From Streptomyces malaysiensis subsp. samsunensis (GTDB lineage: Bacteria; Actinomycetota; Actinomycetes; Streptomycetales; Streptomycetaceae), in the NCBI RefSeq assembly GCF_024519315.1, contig NZ_JANIIC010000029.1, forward strand, positions 1 to 64,000: DNA of 64,000 bases, written 5' to 3'. The translations under genes were made by a program, and so were the position numbers. Positions 1 to 9,410 of this stretch are shown here, piece by piece. Each line of letters opens with the position of its first letter. Within the stretch, counting starts at the first letter, position 1. The notes under the pieces were generated by a model. It was given only the letters and a program-made list of their open reading frames with translations. It did no database searches and was not told the origin of the DNA.

Positions 1-290
1 TGGGCGCGCCTGCTGCCGCTCATCCCTCGTGACGCGCGTTTGGAGAATCGCTGGAAGCGATGCGCTTATCGAGGAGGGCGAACCCGCGTGGGAGCTGTGG
101 GAACGCCTGGCCGGCGCCAAACAGTACCCCAGCAAGCCCGACGGCAGCGGCCCGGTTGTCGCAGGCAAATTGCTGGCGCGCAAGCGTCCCCACCTCATCC
201 CCATCTACGACATCCGCATCAAGCAGCTGTTCGAGCGACCGAAGGCGGACCACTCCTTCTGGACCGCGCTGACTGTGACCGAGAACTTTA
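1..290 (+). pseudogene. DUF6308-like gene fragment, frameshifted
   Basis: The reading from about position 29 gives a segment with GKLLARKRPHLIPIYD, which resembles the core of DUF6308 proteins, whose function is unknown. Upstream of about position 40 the matching sequence (LLPLIPRDAR) lies in a different frame, so one base is gained or lost near 35-45. The 5' part is outside the window. Similarity ends near 290 after ENFSW. There the DNA carries two imperfect copies of AGTTGGCRCA, which may be the edge of an inserted or deleted segment. I read it as a dead remnant; the family call comes from motif memory only. Confidence 0.55.
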
Positions 291-352
291 GTTGGCGCAT
301 GAGAATTTCAGTTGGCACAACGGCGACCTCGTCCACCACTGACCGCGCAGTG

Positions 353-388
353 CCCTGGCCATCGGGTACGCGTACCCGATGGCCAGGG
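353..388. terminator. Perfect palindromic hairpin after the lipase gene
   Basis: Two 18-base arms, 353-370 and 371-388, are exact reverse complements with no spacer (arm CCCTGGCCATCGGGTACG). It lies about 28 bases past the lipase stop codon at 416 on the minus strand, so it probably ends lipase transcription. No long T-tract is present, as is common in actinobacterial terminators. Confidence 0.7.
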
Positions 389-415
389 CGTGCCTGCGGG
401 TTGTGCCTGATCGAG

Positions 416-1123
416 TCAGGTCGCCAGGAACTTCTTTACGGCGCCGAGGGTTGCCGAGTCGGTGAGAAATGCCATGTGCCTCTCGCATGCCACAGCGTGG
501 TTGGTGGCCCCGTTGAGTTTGGTGCTGGTGTAGGGGCTGATCATCCCGTCGCAGGGCGAGTACCAGGTGGCGTACTTGGTGTCGCCGGGGGTCTCGTCGC
601 CGGAGTTGACGGTGGTCAGGAAGGACGAGCCGGGGAGCATCTCCTGACATGAGGCGTTGGTCTGGCAGGAAGAGGCGTTGTAGCTGCCGTGATTGGCGCC
701 GGCCAGCGAGGCTACGTGCTTCACGTACGGCTGCCCGCCGAGCTTCTTGAGGTACCAACTCGTGACCATGCCGCCCATGGAATGGTTGACGATGTCGACC
801 TTGCCGGCTCCGGTGGCGGCCCGTACCTGTTTCACGTAGTCGACCAGGCCCTCGGCGCTGGTCTTGTTGGACTGCGCCGAGGTGTACGTGTAGGTGAACA
901 GATCATCGGCCGAGTAGCCGGCCGACTGGAATGACGACTTCGCGGTGCTCCAGTTGGCGGCGCTTCCGGCGTAGCCGTGTACGAAGACGACCGGGGTGTT
1001 CTCCGCGGCCTCGGCATGCGAGTCGGCCAGCACGCCGCCGGCGGTGAGTGCGCCCGCGAGGGCGAGGGCTATGAGTGCGGGTCGAAGGCGGCGTCCGGCG
1101 GAGGCATCAGGAGTGCGGCTCAT
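416..1123 (-). CDS. Secreted alpha/beta-hydrolase lipase/esterase
   Basis: A 235-residue precursor of a small secreted lipase, expected to hydrolyse acyl esters outside the cell. The start is the ATG at 1123, preceded by AAAGGAG six bases upstream; an in-frame start at 1156 lacks such a site. The N-terminus has an Arg-rich region and a hydrophobic stretch (ALIALALAGALTAGG), a signal peptide probably cut after an Ala-rich motif near residue 40. The oxyanion motif VFVHGYAGS follows at once. The nucleophile elbow is NHSMGG, and a late His lies near the C-terminus (NHAVACERH). Cys pairs in the last third fit disulfides in an exported enzyme. It matches short Streptomyces lipases of the class 2/EstA type. 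It is a single gene with its own terminator at 353-388; the substrate is unknown. Confidence 0.85.
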   Translation of the reverse strand: MSRTPDASAGRRLRPALIALALAGALTAGGVLADSHAEAAENTPVVFVHGYAGSAANWSTAKSSFQSAGYSADDLFTYTYTSAQSNKTSAEGLVDYVKQVRAATGAGKVDIVNHSMGGMVTSWYLKKLGGQPYVKHVASLAGANHGSYNASSCQTNASCQEMLPGSSFLTTVNSGDETPGDTKYATWYSPCDGMISPYTSTKLNGATNHAVACERHMAFLTDSATLGAVKKFLAT

Positions 1124-1226
1124 GTCTGCTCCTTTGCTGGGGGATACGGACCGCATGAGGTGGCTCGTTGCGGTCCATCGCGGACGGAACGCTAGGTTCC
1201 CGCGTTACAGGAGGGTTACAGACGCA

Positions 1227-3155
1227 TCAGAGCTGCGAGAGTTGCCAGAGGCGCAGGGCGAGGTGGACGTCGAGTACGCGGGTGCCGTCTCGCCAGTCGG
1301 CACCTAGCAGGCGGTCGAGCTTGTCCAGGCGCTGGCGCACGGTGTTCTGGTGCAGGTGGAGGCGGGCGGCGGTGGCGGCGACGCTGCGGTTGGCGTCCAG
1401 GTATGCCAGGGCGGTGGGCGCCATGGAGGTGCTGTGCTGGGTGTCGTAGGCAAGGGCCGGGCCGATGACGTCCTGCACGATGGCCTGGTGCAGGGTCGTG
1501 TCCTGCGCCCCGAGCACGAGCCCGACGCTGCCCAGCGTCGACTCCGTGGCCGCCTCGCCCTCCCGTCCGAGTACCCGCAGCGCTCGCGCGAGCCGGTGTG
1601 CCCTCTCGTGCGTTTCACGGACCGACGTGATGCCACGTCCGGGCCCCGCGCAACCGACCGTGGCTGCTACGTTCCGGCGCTCCAGCTCGGTGGAGATCTC
1701 GGCACCGAGCCGCAAGGGCGCTTCGGAGATCAGCAGGGCGCATACGTGCCCCCGGTGCGACGCGACGAGCCCGGCGCCGTCGGCTGACTCCTGAACGACG
1801 CGGGCGACGACCGCATGAGCGGTCTCCGGTCCTGGGGAATCGACGACCAGGACCGCCAGTGATGCGTCGTCGGTGATGCCGTACTCGGCGAGCTTTCGCC
1901 GCAGCGTGGGAGTGGAAGGGGCGGTCATGGTCTCGGCCAGCATGAGATCCAGGAGCTCGGACTGCTCGCGCGTCCCCGCCTCCGCGATCGCCTGATCGAA
2001 CAACAGCTGGGCGATGAGGGTGGTAGCGGCTCTCTGCAGGATGAGCCGGTCGAGGGCGTGGACGGGGCCGGTGGTGCAGATCGCGCCCAGCACCTTGTCG
2101 CCCACCGCCGCAGCCATCACGGTCGTCGGCCCGGTCTCTGCCGTGGAGTGCTCCGGTCGGTCGGCCGGCCGGGTATTGCCCGTCACCGGCCCGCCGGACC
2201 GGCGGGACTCCTCCGCCAGCTCGCTCAGCCTCCGGGCGTCATGCCCGCTTACTGTCGACCCGGCGCGCAGCGCGTCGGCGGTCACCATGTGCACGTCGGT
2301 GCCGAGGATCGTCGCGAGCTCCGACTCGATGCGGCTCAGGCCCTCCATCGAGGACAGCGCGGAGACCAGGGACGCGTCGGCGCGCGCCAGCCGCTGCAGG
2401 TCCGTGACGTGACGCCGGCTCTCGGCCTCGGCATGACGTGCCTGATCGAGCGAGTGGTTGAGGCTCTCCACCAGTTGCGCGGTCTCGATGGCCACGGCGG
2501 CCAGCGAGGCCAGCGAGGCCAGCGTCGAGGCCTCGGCGTGCTCGTACGCACGGGTGTAGCGGTCCGCGACCAGGAGCGCGCCGATGACGCGGCCCTCGAC
2601 GTGCAAGGGTGCGCCGAGGATCGCGTGCACTCCCTCGGCGCGGACCGTCTCATCGACGGACGGGATGTGGTGCAGGGTCTCGTCGGCCAGATAGTCGCGA
2701 GTGGCAGCGGGTACGTCCGAGTCGGCGACGGCACCGAGGACGCCGGTGCCGAACGGCATGCGCAAGGAGCGGTAGGCCGACGTGACCACGCCGTCAGTGG
2801 TGTGGATGTACGTCTCCTCCGTCTCGTAGTCATTGAGACTCAGGTAGGCCATGTCGGAGCCGACGAGCGTTCGGGCACTGCGCACGATCGTGCGGATCGC
2901 CGCCTCGCGGTCGCGCTTGGCCGTGATCTCCAGGGCCGTCTCGTAGATGGCATTCAGAAGGGCCTGCCGCGAGCGCGCCTCGGCGAGGGTGTGGCCGATC
3001 GTCCGTACCGCCTGCTGCGCCGCGGGGGAGAGCTGCCGGAGATCGTGGCCTGCCAGCAGAGCGTCGAGCGTCGCGGCGTCGTCCTCGCGGGCCAGCGCGG
3101 TCAGGACGGCCTCGACAGCGTGGCCGGGCAACGCTGCGGCGTGATCGTCGGACAC
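1227..3155 (-). CDS. PucR-family transcriptional regulator with GAF domain
   Basis: A 642-residue cytoplasmic regulator of the PucR/CdaR type. The start is GTG at 3155, with AAGGAGG eight bases upstream. A GAF domain lies at roughly residues 85-215 (its end includes LASLAAVAIETAQL). A coiled linker and a central GGDEF-like PucR region follow. The C-terminal HTH_30 domain is at about 585-642, with SVAATAARLHLHQNTVRQRL. Proteins of this design sense a small molecule through GAF and activate neighbouring catabolic genes. It is divergent from the alcohol dehydrogenase at 3330 across 174 bp and is probably the regulator of the genes from 3330 to 9269. The inducer cannot be told from sequence. Confidence 0.88.
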   Translation of the reverse strand: MSDDHAAALPGHAVEAVLTALAREDDAATLDALLAGHDLRQLSPAAQQAVRTIGHTLAEARSRQALLNAIYETALEITAKRDREAAIRTIVRSARTLVGSDMAYLSLNDYETEETYIHTTDGVVTSAYRSLRMPFGTGVLGAVADSDVPAATRDYLADETLHHIPSVDETVRAEGVHAILGAPLHVEGRVIGALLVADRYTRAYEHAEASTLASLASLAAVAIETAQLVESLNHSLDQARHAEAESRRHVTDLQRLARADASLVSALSSMEGLSRIESELATILGTDVHMVTADALRAGSTVSGHDARRLSELAEESRRSGGPVTGNTRPADRPEHSTAETGPTTVMAAAVGDKVLGAICTTGPVHALDRLILQRAATTLIAQLLFDQAIAEAGTREQSELLDLMLAETMTAPSTPTLRRKLAEYGITDDASLAVLVVDSPGPETAHAVVARVVQESADGAGLVASHRGHVCALLISEAPLRLGAEISTELERRNVAATVGCAGPGRGITSVRETHERAHRLARALRVLGREGEAATESTLGSVGLVLGAQDTTLHQAIVQDVIGPALAYDTQHSTSMAPTALAYLDANRSVAATAARLHLHQNTVRQRLDKLDRLLGADWRDGTRVLDVHLALRLWQLSQL

Positions 3156-3329
3156 AGGCAGAGCCTCCTTGATCGCCCGAGAACCACCCGCCGGTGATGG
3201 AGAAGGTTACAGCAATACGAACAGAGCATGGAGTTTTCTCCATAGCCCCGCTGGGGTGGCCCGGGGAAGCTGTGCGCAGGCATCGTCGCTGGTGACGGCG
3301 CCGGAAGCGCCACTGGCAGGAGCCGCACG

Positions 3330-4508
3330 ATGAACGAAACAACCAACCCCCGTCAGATTCGAGGGGCCGTGCTGGAGTCATGCGACAACCGGCGCCCCTT
3401 CGCCACGAGCCGGCCGATCACCGTGTGCGATCTCCAGCTCTCCGGCCCCGGACCCGATGAGGTGCTCATCCGCATCGAAGCCGCCGGCGTGTGCCATTCG
3501 GACTTGTCCGTGGTGGACGGCAACAGGTGCCGGCCGACTCCGATGCTGCTCGGGCACGAATCCGCGGGCCGCATTGTCGAGGTCGGCGACAACGTCACCG
3601 ACCTCAAGATCGGTCAGCGGGTCGTCATGGCCTTCCTGCCCCGCTGCGGGGAATGCCCAGGATGCCGCACCGAAGGCAAGATGCCCTGCACCGCCGGCAG
3701 CGCGGCGAACAATGCGGGCACGCTCCTCGGCGGCGGTATCCGGCTGTCCCGCGACGGCAAACCGGTCTCCCACCACCTGGGCGTCTCCGGCTTCGCCACG
3801 CACGCCACCGTGGACCGCAGGTCCGTAACCCCGGTCGACGACGATGTGCCTCCGGATGTCGCCGCACTGCTCGGTTGCGCGGTCCTCACCGGCGGCGGTG
3901 CCGTACTCAACGCGGTGCGCCCCGCGCCGGGACAGACCGTGGCGGTCGTCGGCCTCGGCGGCGTCGGCATGGCGGCGGTGCTCACCGCCATGTCCCTGGG
4001 CGCCGAAGTCGTGGGGGTCGACGCGGTCGAATCCAAACTGGAACTGGTGAGGTCGTTCGGCGTCGCGCAGGCACTCACCCCGGAACAGGCCACGGACCAG
4101 GGGCTTCGAGCGGACCTCGTCGTGGAAGCCGCAGGGCACCCCCGGGCGTTCGAGACCGCCGTCGCCATCACCGCGCCCGGGGGAGCCACGGTGATGGTCG
4201 GACTGCCCGGACCCGAGGCCCGCTCGTCCGTCTCGCCGCTCACGCTCACCGCGGAAGCCCGGACGATCGTGGGCAGTTACCTCGGCTCGGCCGTGCCGCA
4301 ACGCGACATCCCGATCTACGCGCAACTGTGGCGCGAGGGCCGGCTTCCCGTGGACCGGCTCATCTCCTCCCGCATCCGCCTGGACGACATCAACGAGGCC
4401 ATGGATCTGCTCGCCGGCGGATCCCAGCTGCGGCAAGTGATCGTGTTCGACGGCGACGAAACCGCTCCCGCCACCCCCGGCACCCGAAAGGACCGGGACG
4501 CCAAGTGA
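3330..4508 (+). CDS. Zinc-dependent alcohol dehydrogenase (MDR family)
   Basis: A 392-residue medium-chain NAD(P)-dependent alcohol dehydrogenase. Catalytic zinc ligands are visible as Cys55 (GVCHSD) and His76-Glu77 (LLGHESAG). The structural-zinc loop carries Cys106, Cys109, Cys112 and Cys120. The Rossmann motif GLGGVG is near residue 213. A GGCAGGAG site precedes the ATG. Its stop overlaps the GTG of the aldehyde dehydrogenase by four bases, so the two are translationally coupled and should oxidise an alcohol through the aldehyde to the acid. The divergent PucR gene probably controls it. The substrate is unknown; the two downstream hydrolases suggest an alcohol released from an ester (inference). 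Confidence 0.9.
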   Translation: MNETTNPRQIRGAVLESCDNRRPFATSRPITVCDLQLSGPGPDEVLIRIEAAGVCHSDLSVVDGNRCRPTPMLLGHESAGRIVEVGDNVTDLKIGQRVVMAFLPRCGECPGCRTEGKMPCTAGSAANNAGTLLGGGIRLSRDGKPVSHHLGVSGFATHATVDRRSVTPVDDDVPPDVAALLGCAVLTGGGAVLNAVRPAPGQTVAVVGLGGVGMAAVLTAMSLGAEVVGVDAVESKLELVRSFGVAQALTPEQATDQGLRADLVVEAAGHPRAFETAVAITAPGGATVMVGLPGPEARSSVSPLTLTAEARTIVGSYLGSAVPQRDIPIYAQLWREGRLPVDRLISSRIRLDDINEAMDLLAGGSQLRQVIVFDGDETAPATPGTRKDRDAK

Positions 4509-5950
4509 CCACCCACCAACCGTTCTGGCTCGCCGGCCGCCCGGCGACCAGCCATGCCTGTCTCGACGTCACTTCTCCCTGGGACGGCCGTCTCGTCGGC
4601 AGGGTCGCCGTGCCGACCGAGTCCCAGGTCGAGGAGGCCGTCGCCGCCGCACACGCCGTCCGCGGCCCACTCGCCGCGACGCCGGCGCACGTGCGCGCCG
4701 CGGCGCTTGACCACGTCTGTCGCCGCCTGGCCGAACGCACCGAGGAAATCGCCCGGCTCATCTCCGCGGAGAACGGCAAACCGATCAAGTGGGCGCGCGG
4801 CGAGGTCGGCCGCGCCGTCTCGGTGTTCCGCCTCGCGGCCGAGGAGGCCCGCCGCTTCAACGGCGGCGAGACACAGCGCCTCGACACCGACGCCGGTGGC
4901 GTCGGCCGGCTGGCGCTGACCCGCCGCTTCCCCAAGGGCGCCGTACTGGGCATCGCGCCGTTCAACTTCCCGCTGAACCTGTGTGTCCACAAGGTCGCCC
5001 CGGCGATCGCCGTCGGCGCCCCGATCATCCTCAAGCCCGCCCCCGCCACGCCGCTGTCCGCCCTGGTCCTCGGTGAGCTGCTCGCCGAGACCGAGCTGCC
5101 GGCCGGCGCCTTCAGCGTGCTGCCCGTACCCAACGACCGGATGCCCGCACTCGTGAAGGACGAGCGCCTCCCGGTCATCTCCTTCACCGGATCCGACACG
5201 GTCGGCTACGCCATCCAGGCATCGGTGCCCACCAAGCACTGCACCCTCGAACTCGGCGGCAACGCCGCTGCCGTCGTCCTCGGCGACTGGTCCTCCGCAG
5301 CAGATCTCGACTGGGCCGCGTCCCGCATCGCCACCTTCGCCAACTACCAGGGCGGCCAGTCCTGCATCGCCGTGCAGCGAGTGATCGCCGATACCTCCGT
5401 CTACGACCGCCTCGTCGCGAGGGTGGTCGCGGCAGTCGAGGCGCAGGGCACCGGCGACCCGCTCGACGACGAGACGGACGTCGGCCCCCTGGTGAGCGAG
5501 GACGCTGCCAAACGCGTGGAGTCCTGGGTGAACGAGGCCGTCAACGCCGGCGCACAGCTGCTCACCGGCGGCGAGCGCGACGCGGCCACGTACGCCCCGA
5601 CCGTGCTCGAGGGCCTCCCCACCGGCGTCACCCTTGCCTGCGAGGAGGTCTTCGGCCCGGTGCTGACGTTGCACAAGGTGAATGGCACGGACGAGGCTTT
5701 CGCGACCGTGAACGACTCGAAGTTCGGCCTGCAGGCCGGAGTCTTCACGCACGACGTGCACACGGCGTTCCGCGCCCACCGCGAACTCGAAGTGGGCGGC
5801 GTCATCGTCGGCGATGTGCCCTCCTACCGCGCGGACCAGATGCCGTACGGCGGGGTGAAGCAGTCGGGCGTCGGCCGCGAGGGCGTCCGCTTCGCCATGG
5901 ACGACTACACCTACGAGCGCGTCATGGTGCTCACCGGCATCGCTCTCTGA
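4505..5950 (+). CDS. NAD(P)-dependent aldehyde dehydrogenase
   Basis: A 481-residue ALDH-superfamily enzyme. The start is the GTG at 4505, which overlaps the preceding stop as GTGA; the longer frame upstream is a shadow of the dehydrogenase gene. The cofactor motif FTGSDTVG precedes the general base Glu249 in TLELGGN, and the nucleophile is Cys287 in GGQSCIA. Length and motif spacing are normal for the family. It should take the aldehyde made by the upstream alcohol dehydrogenase to the carboxylic acid. It resembles succinate-semialdehyde/benzaldehyde-type ALDHs, but the motifs do not fix the substrate. Confidence 0.9.
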   Translation: MTTHQPFWLAGRPATSHACLDVTSPWDGRLVGRVAVPTESQVEEAVAAAHAVRGPLAATPAHVRAAALDHVCRRLAERTEEIARLISAENGKPIKWARGEVGRAVSVFRLAAEEARRFNGGETQRLDTDAGGVGRLALTRRFPKGAVLGIAPFNFPLNLCVHKVAPAIAVGAPIILKPAPATPLSALVLGELLAETELPAGAFSVLPVPNDRMPALVKDERLPVISFTGSDTVGYAIQASVPTKHCTLELGGNAAAVVLGDWSSAADLDWAASRIATFANYQGGQSCIAVQRVIADTSVYDRLVARVVAAVEAQGTGDPLDDETDVGPLVSEDAAKRVESWVNEAVNAGAQLLTGGERDAATYAPTVLEGLPTGVTLACEEVFGPVLTLHKVNGTDEAFATVNDSKFGLQAGVFTHDVHTAFRAHRELEVGGVIVGDVPSYRADQMPYGGVKQSGVGREGVRFAMDDYTYERVMVLTGIAL

Positions 5951-6035
5951 CCCGGACGGGTCGCACCCGGGCTGTAACGCTGGTGAAACGGGTGCCGCCG
6001 ATCCTCAGCGTCGACCACGACGTGAGGAGGCACTG

Positions 6036-6893
6036 GTGGAGGACGGCGACGCCGAGCTGGTGTATACGACGGCTCCCGATGGGGCCAAGATCGCGGCCGA
6101 GGTCTTCGTGCCCGCGCGGCCCTGGGCGGCGACCCTGCTGCTGGTCCCAGGACTCGGATACGGGCCATGGAGCTTCGCTCCGCAGCGAGCCGACCTTGCC
6201 GCGGAGTACCGGCTGGTGCTGCTGCACAACCGCGGCACCGGCCAATCCGACGCCCCGCCTGGTCCGTATTCCATCGACACCATGGCCGACGGGGCGGCGG
6301 CCGTGCTGCGCTCGCTGGGCGCCCGCCGAGCCCACGTGGTGGGCACCTCGATGGGCGGGTACATCTCGCTGCAGCTCGCCTCGGCGCACCCTGACCTGGT
6401 GGCGTCGGTGGTCATGATCGCCAGTTCACCCGGTGGTCCCGGCGCGCTGCCGGTGCCCGAGGAAACGGCCACGCTGTGGCGCGACCACGCACAGCTGCCC
6501 GGGGATGAGTTCGCGCGGCAGACCATGCCGAACTCCTTCGCCCCAGGCTGGGTTGAGGAGCACCCCCGGGAGTACGCCGAGCTGCTGGCCGCCCGCCTGG
6601 CGTCGCCCGTACCGCCCGAAGCATGGGCAGCGCAGTCGGCGGCGGGCGAGGAATTCCTCACGCACGGGGTGCGGGGCGCGTGGCCGGACCAGCCGGTGAC
6701 GGGGATCCACGGCACCGCCGACCGCGTCGTGCCGTTCGAAAACCTCGCCGCGCTCGGCCGCCGCCTCCCGCAGGCACACCTGACCGATCTCCAGGGCGCC
6801 GGCCACCTGTGCTGGCTCGAGCGCCCCGGCGACGTCAACGCGGTCATTCGCAGCCATCTCGCGAGCGTCGGCGCCGCAACCCCGGCGCTGTAA
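6036..6893 (+). CDS. Alpha/beta-hydrolase
   Basis: A 285-residue cytoplasmic alpha/beta-hydrolase. The start is the GTG at 6036 after GTGAGGAGG. The oxyanion region is LLVPGLGYG, the nucleophile elbow is GTSMGG with Ser105, a candidate acid is the Asp of GTADRVVPFE, and the catalytic His is in GAGHLCW. No signal peptide is seen. It follows the aldehyde dehydrogenase by 85 bp in the same direction and precedes a second hydrolase, so it is probably part of the same catabolic operon. It may be an ester, lactone or C-C bond hydrolase; sequence alone does not say. Confidence 0.82.
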   Translation: MEDGDAELVYTTAPDGAKIAAEVFVPARPWAATLLLVPGLGYGPWSFAPQRADLAAEYRLVLLHNRGTGQSDAPPGPYSIDTMADGAAAVLRSLGARRAHVVGTSMGGYISLQLASAHPDLVASVVMIASSPGGPGALPVPEETATLWRDHAQLPGDEFARQTMPNSFAPGWVEEHPREYAELLAARLASPVPPEAWAAQSAAGEEFLTHGVRGAWPDQPVTGIHGTADRVVPFENLAALGRRLPQAHLTDLQGAGHLCWLERPGDVNAVIRSHLASVGAATPAL

Positions 6894-6963
6894 CTACGGC
6901 GTAACGCCGCAGCCGCACGCTCGCCACCTCACCATTCGCAGGGATCTCAACGAGGAGAAGCAC

Positions 6964-7761
6964 ATGCCGTACGTCGAGGTGGCACCCGGTGTCCGGATGG
7001 CCTACGAGGACCGCGGCGAAGGCCGCCCCATTGTCTTCGTGCACGGCTGGGGCGGCAGCGGGGACGTCTGGGACTACCAGGTGCTCGACCTGGCCGACCG
7101 GTTCCGCGTGATCACCGTCGACCTGCGCGGCCACGGCGCGTCGGACAAGTCCTGGGGCGACTACGGCTACGCCACGTTCTGCGCCGACCTGGCCACGCTG
7201 ATGCGCGAGCTGTCCCTTGAGGACGTCACCTTGGTGGGCTGGTCCATGGGCGGCCACATCGGCCTGAAGTTCGTGCAGACCATCGGCGCGCCGGTCACCC
7301 GGCTCGTCCTCACCGGGTCCGGTCCCCGCCTTCTGCAGGCGCCCGACGCCCCGTACGGCGGTGCCGCGGACAGCGCGCAGGCGCTGTGCGACGCCGTGCG
7401 CTTCAGCAGGGTGGAGACCATCCAGGGCCTGTACGGGCAGAACTTCCACCGCACCGACCTCGACCCGACCCGGGACTGGCTGATCCGCATCGGGCTCCAG
7501 GTGCCGGCGTTCGTAGGCCTCAAATCCTTCGAGGCGCTCCTGGACGAGGACCTGCGTCCCGGTCTTGCGGACATCACGATCCCCGTCGCCGTCTTCAGCG
7601 GCCGCCACGACCAGATCTGGGACCCCCAATGGTCAGAGGTGGTCGCCAAGGACATCCCCCGCGCGTCCCTCACCCATTTCGAGAACAGCGGCCATGTCGC
7701 GTTCATCGAGGAACGCGTCGCGTGGAACGCCGCTCTGGCCGACTTCATCACCGGCAACTGA
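6964..7761 (+). CDS. Alpha/beta-hydrolase, haloperoxidase/esterase type
   Basis: A 265-residue hydrolase with the pattern of non-haem chloroperoxidase/esterase-like enzymes. The oxyanion segment is FVHGWGGSG, the DLRGHGAS motif follows, and the nucleophile elbow is VGWSMGG with Ser94. The acid Asp is in GRHDQIWD and the His is in NSGHVAF. ATG 6964 follows AACGAGGAG. It is only distantly related to the preceding hydrolase at 6036, with different motif surroundings, so the pair is not a simple tandem duplication. It is likely co-transcribed with the genes around it and acts on a product or precursor of the alcohol/aldehyde pathway (inference). Confidence 0.85.
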   Translation: MPYVEVAPGVRMAYEDRGEGRPIVFVHGWGGSGDVWDYQVLDLADRFRVITVDLRGHGASDKSWGDYGYATFCADLATLMRELSLEDVTLVGWSMGGHIGLKFVQTIGAPVTRLVLTGSGPRLLQAPDAPYGGAADSAQALCDAVRFSRVETIQGLYGQNFHRTDLDPTRDWLIRIGLQVPAFVGLKSFEALLDEDLRPGLADITIPVAVFSGRHDQIWDPQWSEVVAKDIPRASLTHFENSGHVAFIEERVAWNAALADFITGN

Positions 7762-7850
7762 GGCGCAACAGCCCAGCACGCCCGGTGCGCGATTCAGCCC
7801 ACCCGCATGTCCCCGGCCGACCCCGGCCTTCCCCGAACAAGGAGCCGCAC

Positions 7851-9269
7851 ATGACCACCCAAGAGGCATCGGGCCCACCTACCCCCGCGAGTGAGCCCGA
7901 GCAGCTGTCCCGGCGCGCGCAGCGCAAGCTGCTCGCCGCCGGCCTGCTCGGCAGCTCGATCGAGTGGTACGACTTCTTCCTGTACGGCACCGCCGCCGCC
8001 CTCGTCTTCCCGCATGTGTTCTTCCCCCACTCCTCCGCGCTGATGGGGACGCTGCTGTCGTTCAGCACGTTCTGGGCGGGCTTCCTCGCCAGGCCGCTCG
8101 GCGGGGCGCTCGCCGGCCACTTCGGCGACCGGCACGGACGTAAACCGGTGGTCGTGGTCGCCCTGCTGGGCATGGGGCTGGCCACCTTCCTGATCGGCTG
8201 TCTGCCCGGCGCCGGCACCATCGGCGTGGCCGCGCCGCTGCTGCTGGTGGTGTTGCGGTTCGCGCAGGGCCTGGCGTGCGGCGGTCAGTGGGGCGGCATC
8301 GTGCTGCTGCTGACGGAGTCGGCGAGTCCCAAACGGCGCGGGTTCGCCGGGACCTTCGGGCAGATGGGCGTGCCGCTCGGCATCATCCTGGGCAATGCGG
8401 CCTTCCTGATCACCACCAAACTGACGTCCGACGACACCTTCTTGGGCTGGGGCTGGCGCGTCCCGTTCTTCTGCAGCGCCCTGCTGTTCCCCGTCGTCCT
8501 CTACATCCAGACCAAGGTCGAGGACACCCCGGAGTTCCAGCAGCTGCGGCGCAGCGCCGAACAAAGCGCCCGCCCGAAGGTGGCACAGGCCCCGCTGAAG
8601 GAAGCGATACGCGATCACTGGCGCGCGATCCTGCTCGGCTGCGGTCTGCTCGCGGCCACCAACAGCCTCTTCTACATCAGCAACACCGGCATCCTTGCCT
8701 ACGCCACCGCCGAGCTCGGCATGGACCGCGAGCCACTGCTCACCGGGTCGCTGCCGAGTTCCCTGGTGGCGGGGGTGGCGACGCTCGCCGCGGGGGCCGC
8801 CTCCGACCGGTTCGGGCGGCGCCCCGTCATCATGGTGGGCGCCGTCGCGCTCGTCCTCTGGGCCTTCCCGTACTTCTGGCTGGTGGACACGGCACAACTG
8901 TGGCTGCTCCTTGCCGCCGTCACAGTCGGCGCGGTCTTCCAGGCCCTGACCTTCGGCCCGCTCGCGGCCTACCTCGGCGAGCTCTTCGCCCCCCGGGTGC
9001 GGCTCTCCGGCGCCTCGCTCGCCTACCAGCTCGCCGCGATCACCGTCAGCGGCGGCACACCGGTCCTCATGACGGCGCTCATCGCCCGGACCGGCGAGAC
9101 CTGGCCGGTGTCCCTCTTCATCGCCGCGATGGCCCTGGTGACGACCTGGTGCACCTGGCGGCTGCGGGAGACCAACCCGGCTTCGGTACGACGTGATCCA
9201 CAGGCAGTCCCCGGCGCTGACGCCGCAGGCACGCCGGGCACGGCACACCTCGCGGCCGCCCAGGGATAG
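7851..9269 (+). CDS. MHS-family MFS transporter
   Basis: A 472-residue membrane protein of the metabolite:H+ symporter family (MHS, the ShiA/KgtP/PcaT-like group). The start is ATG 7851 with AAGGAG upstream; the longer open frame is a shadow. The hallmarks are SSIEWYDFFLYG in the first membrane segment, GHFGDRHGRKP in the first cytoplasmic loop, and a second-half loop ASDRFGRRPV. About twelve hydrophobic segments can be counted. It should import an organic acid or related substrate for the enzymes upstream. The gene closes the PucR-linked island before the large regulator. Confidence 0.88.
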   Translation: MTTQEASGPPTPASEPEQLSRRAQRKLLAAGLLGSSIEWYDFFLYGTAAALVFPHVFFPHSSALMGTLLSFSTFWAGFLARPLGGALAGHFGDRHGRKPVVVVALLGMGLATFLIGCLPGAGTIGVAAPLLLVVLRFAQGLACGGQWGGIVLLLTESASPKRRGFAGTFGQMGVPLGIILGNAAFLITTKLTSDDTFLGWGWRVPFFCSALLFPVVLYIQTKVEDTPEFQQLRRSAEQSARPKVAQAPLKEAIRDHWRAILLGCGLLAATNSLFYISNTGILAYATAELGMDREPLLTGSLPSSLVAGVATLAAGAASDRFGRRPVIMVGAVALVLWAFPYFWLVDTAQLWLLLAAVTVGAVFQALTFGPLAAYLGELFAPRVRLSGASLAYQLAAITVSGGTPVLMTALIARTGETWPVSLFIAAMALVTTWCTWRLRETNPASVRRDPQAVPGADAAGTPGTAHLAAAQG

Positions 9270-9410
9270 GAGAAGGCCTCATGGCCGCGGAGCGGGCCTA
9301 CGATGCGATGGTGACCGAGATCGTCCGTAACCCGGCTGCGGCCGCCTCGGCCGGTCGCGGCGCGGATCGCACGGCCCCGCGCCGCGGCCGCCTTCACCGC
9401 TGCGGCCGAC

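Noticed and set aside
4316..5779. A 487-codon antisense frame over the ADH/ALDH genes
   Set aside because: It is a shadow of two well-supported enzymes; its composition is Gly/Arg/Asp-rich with no domain.
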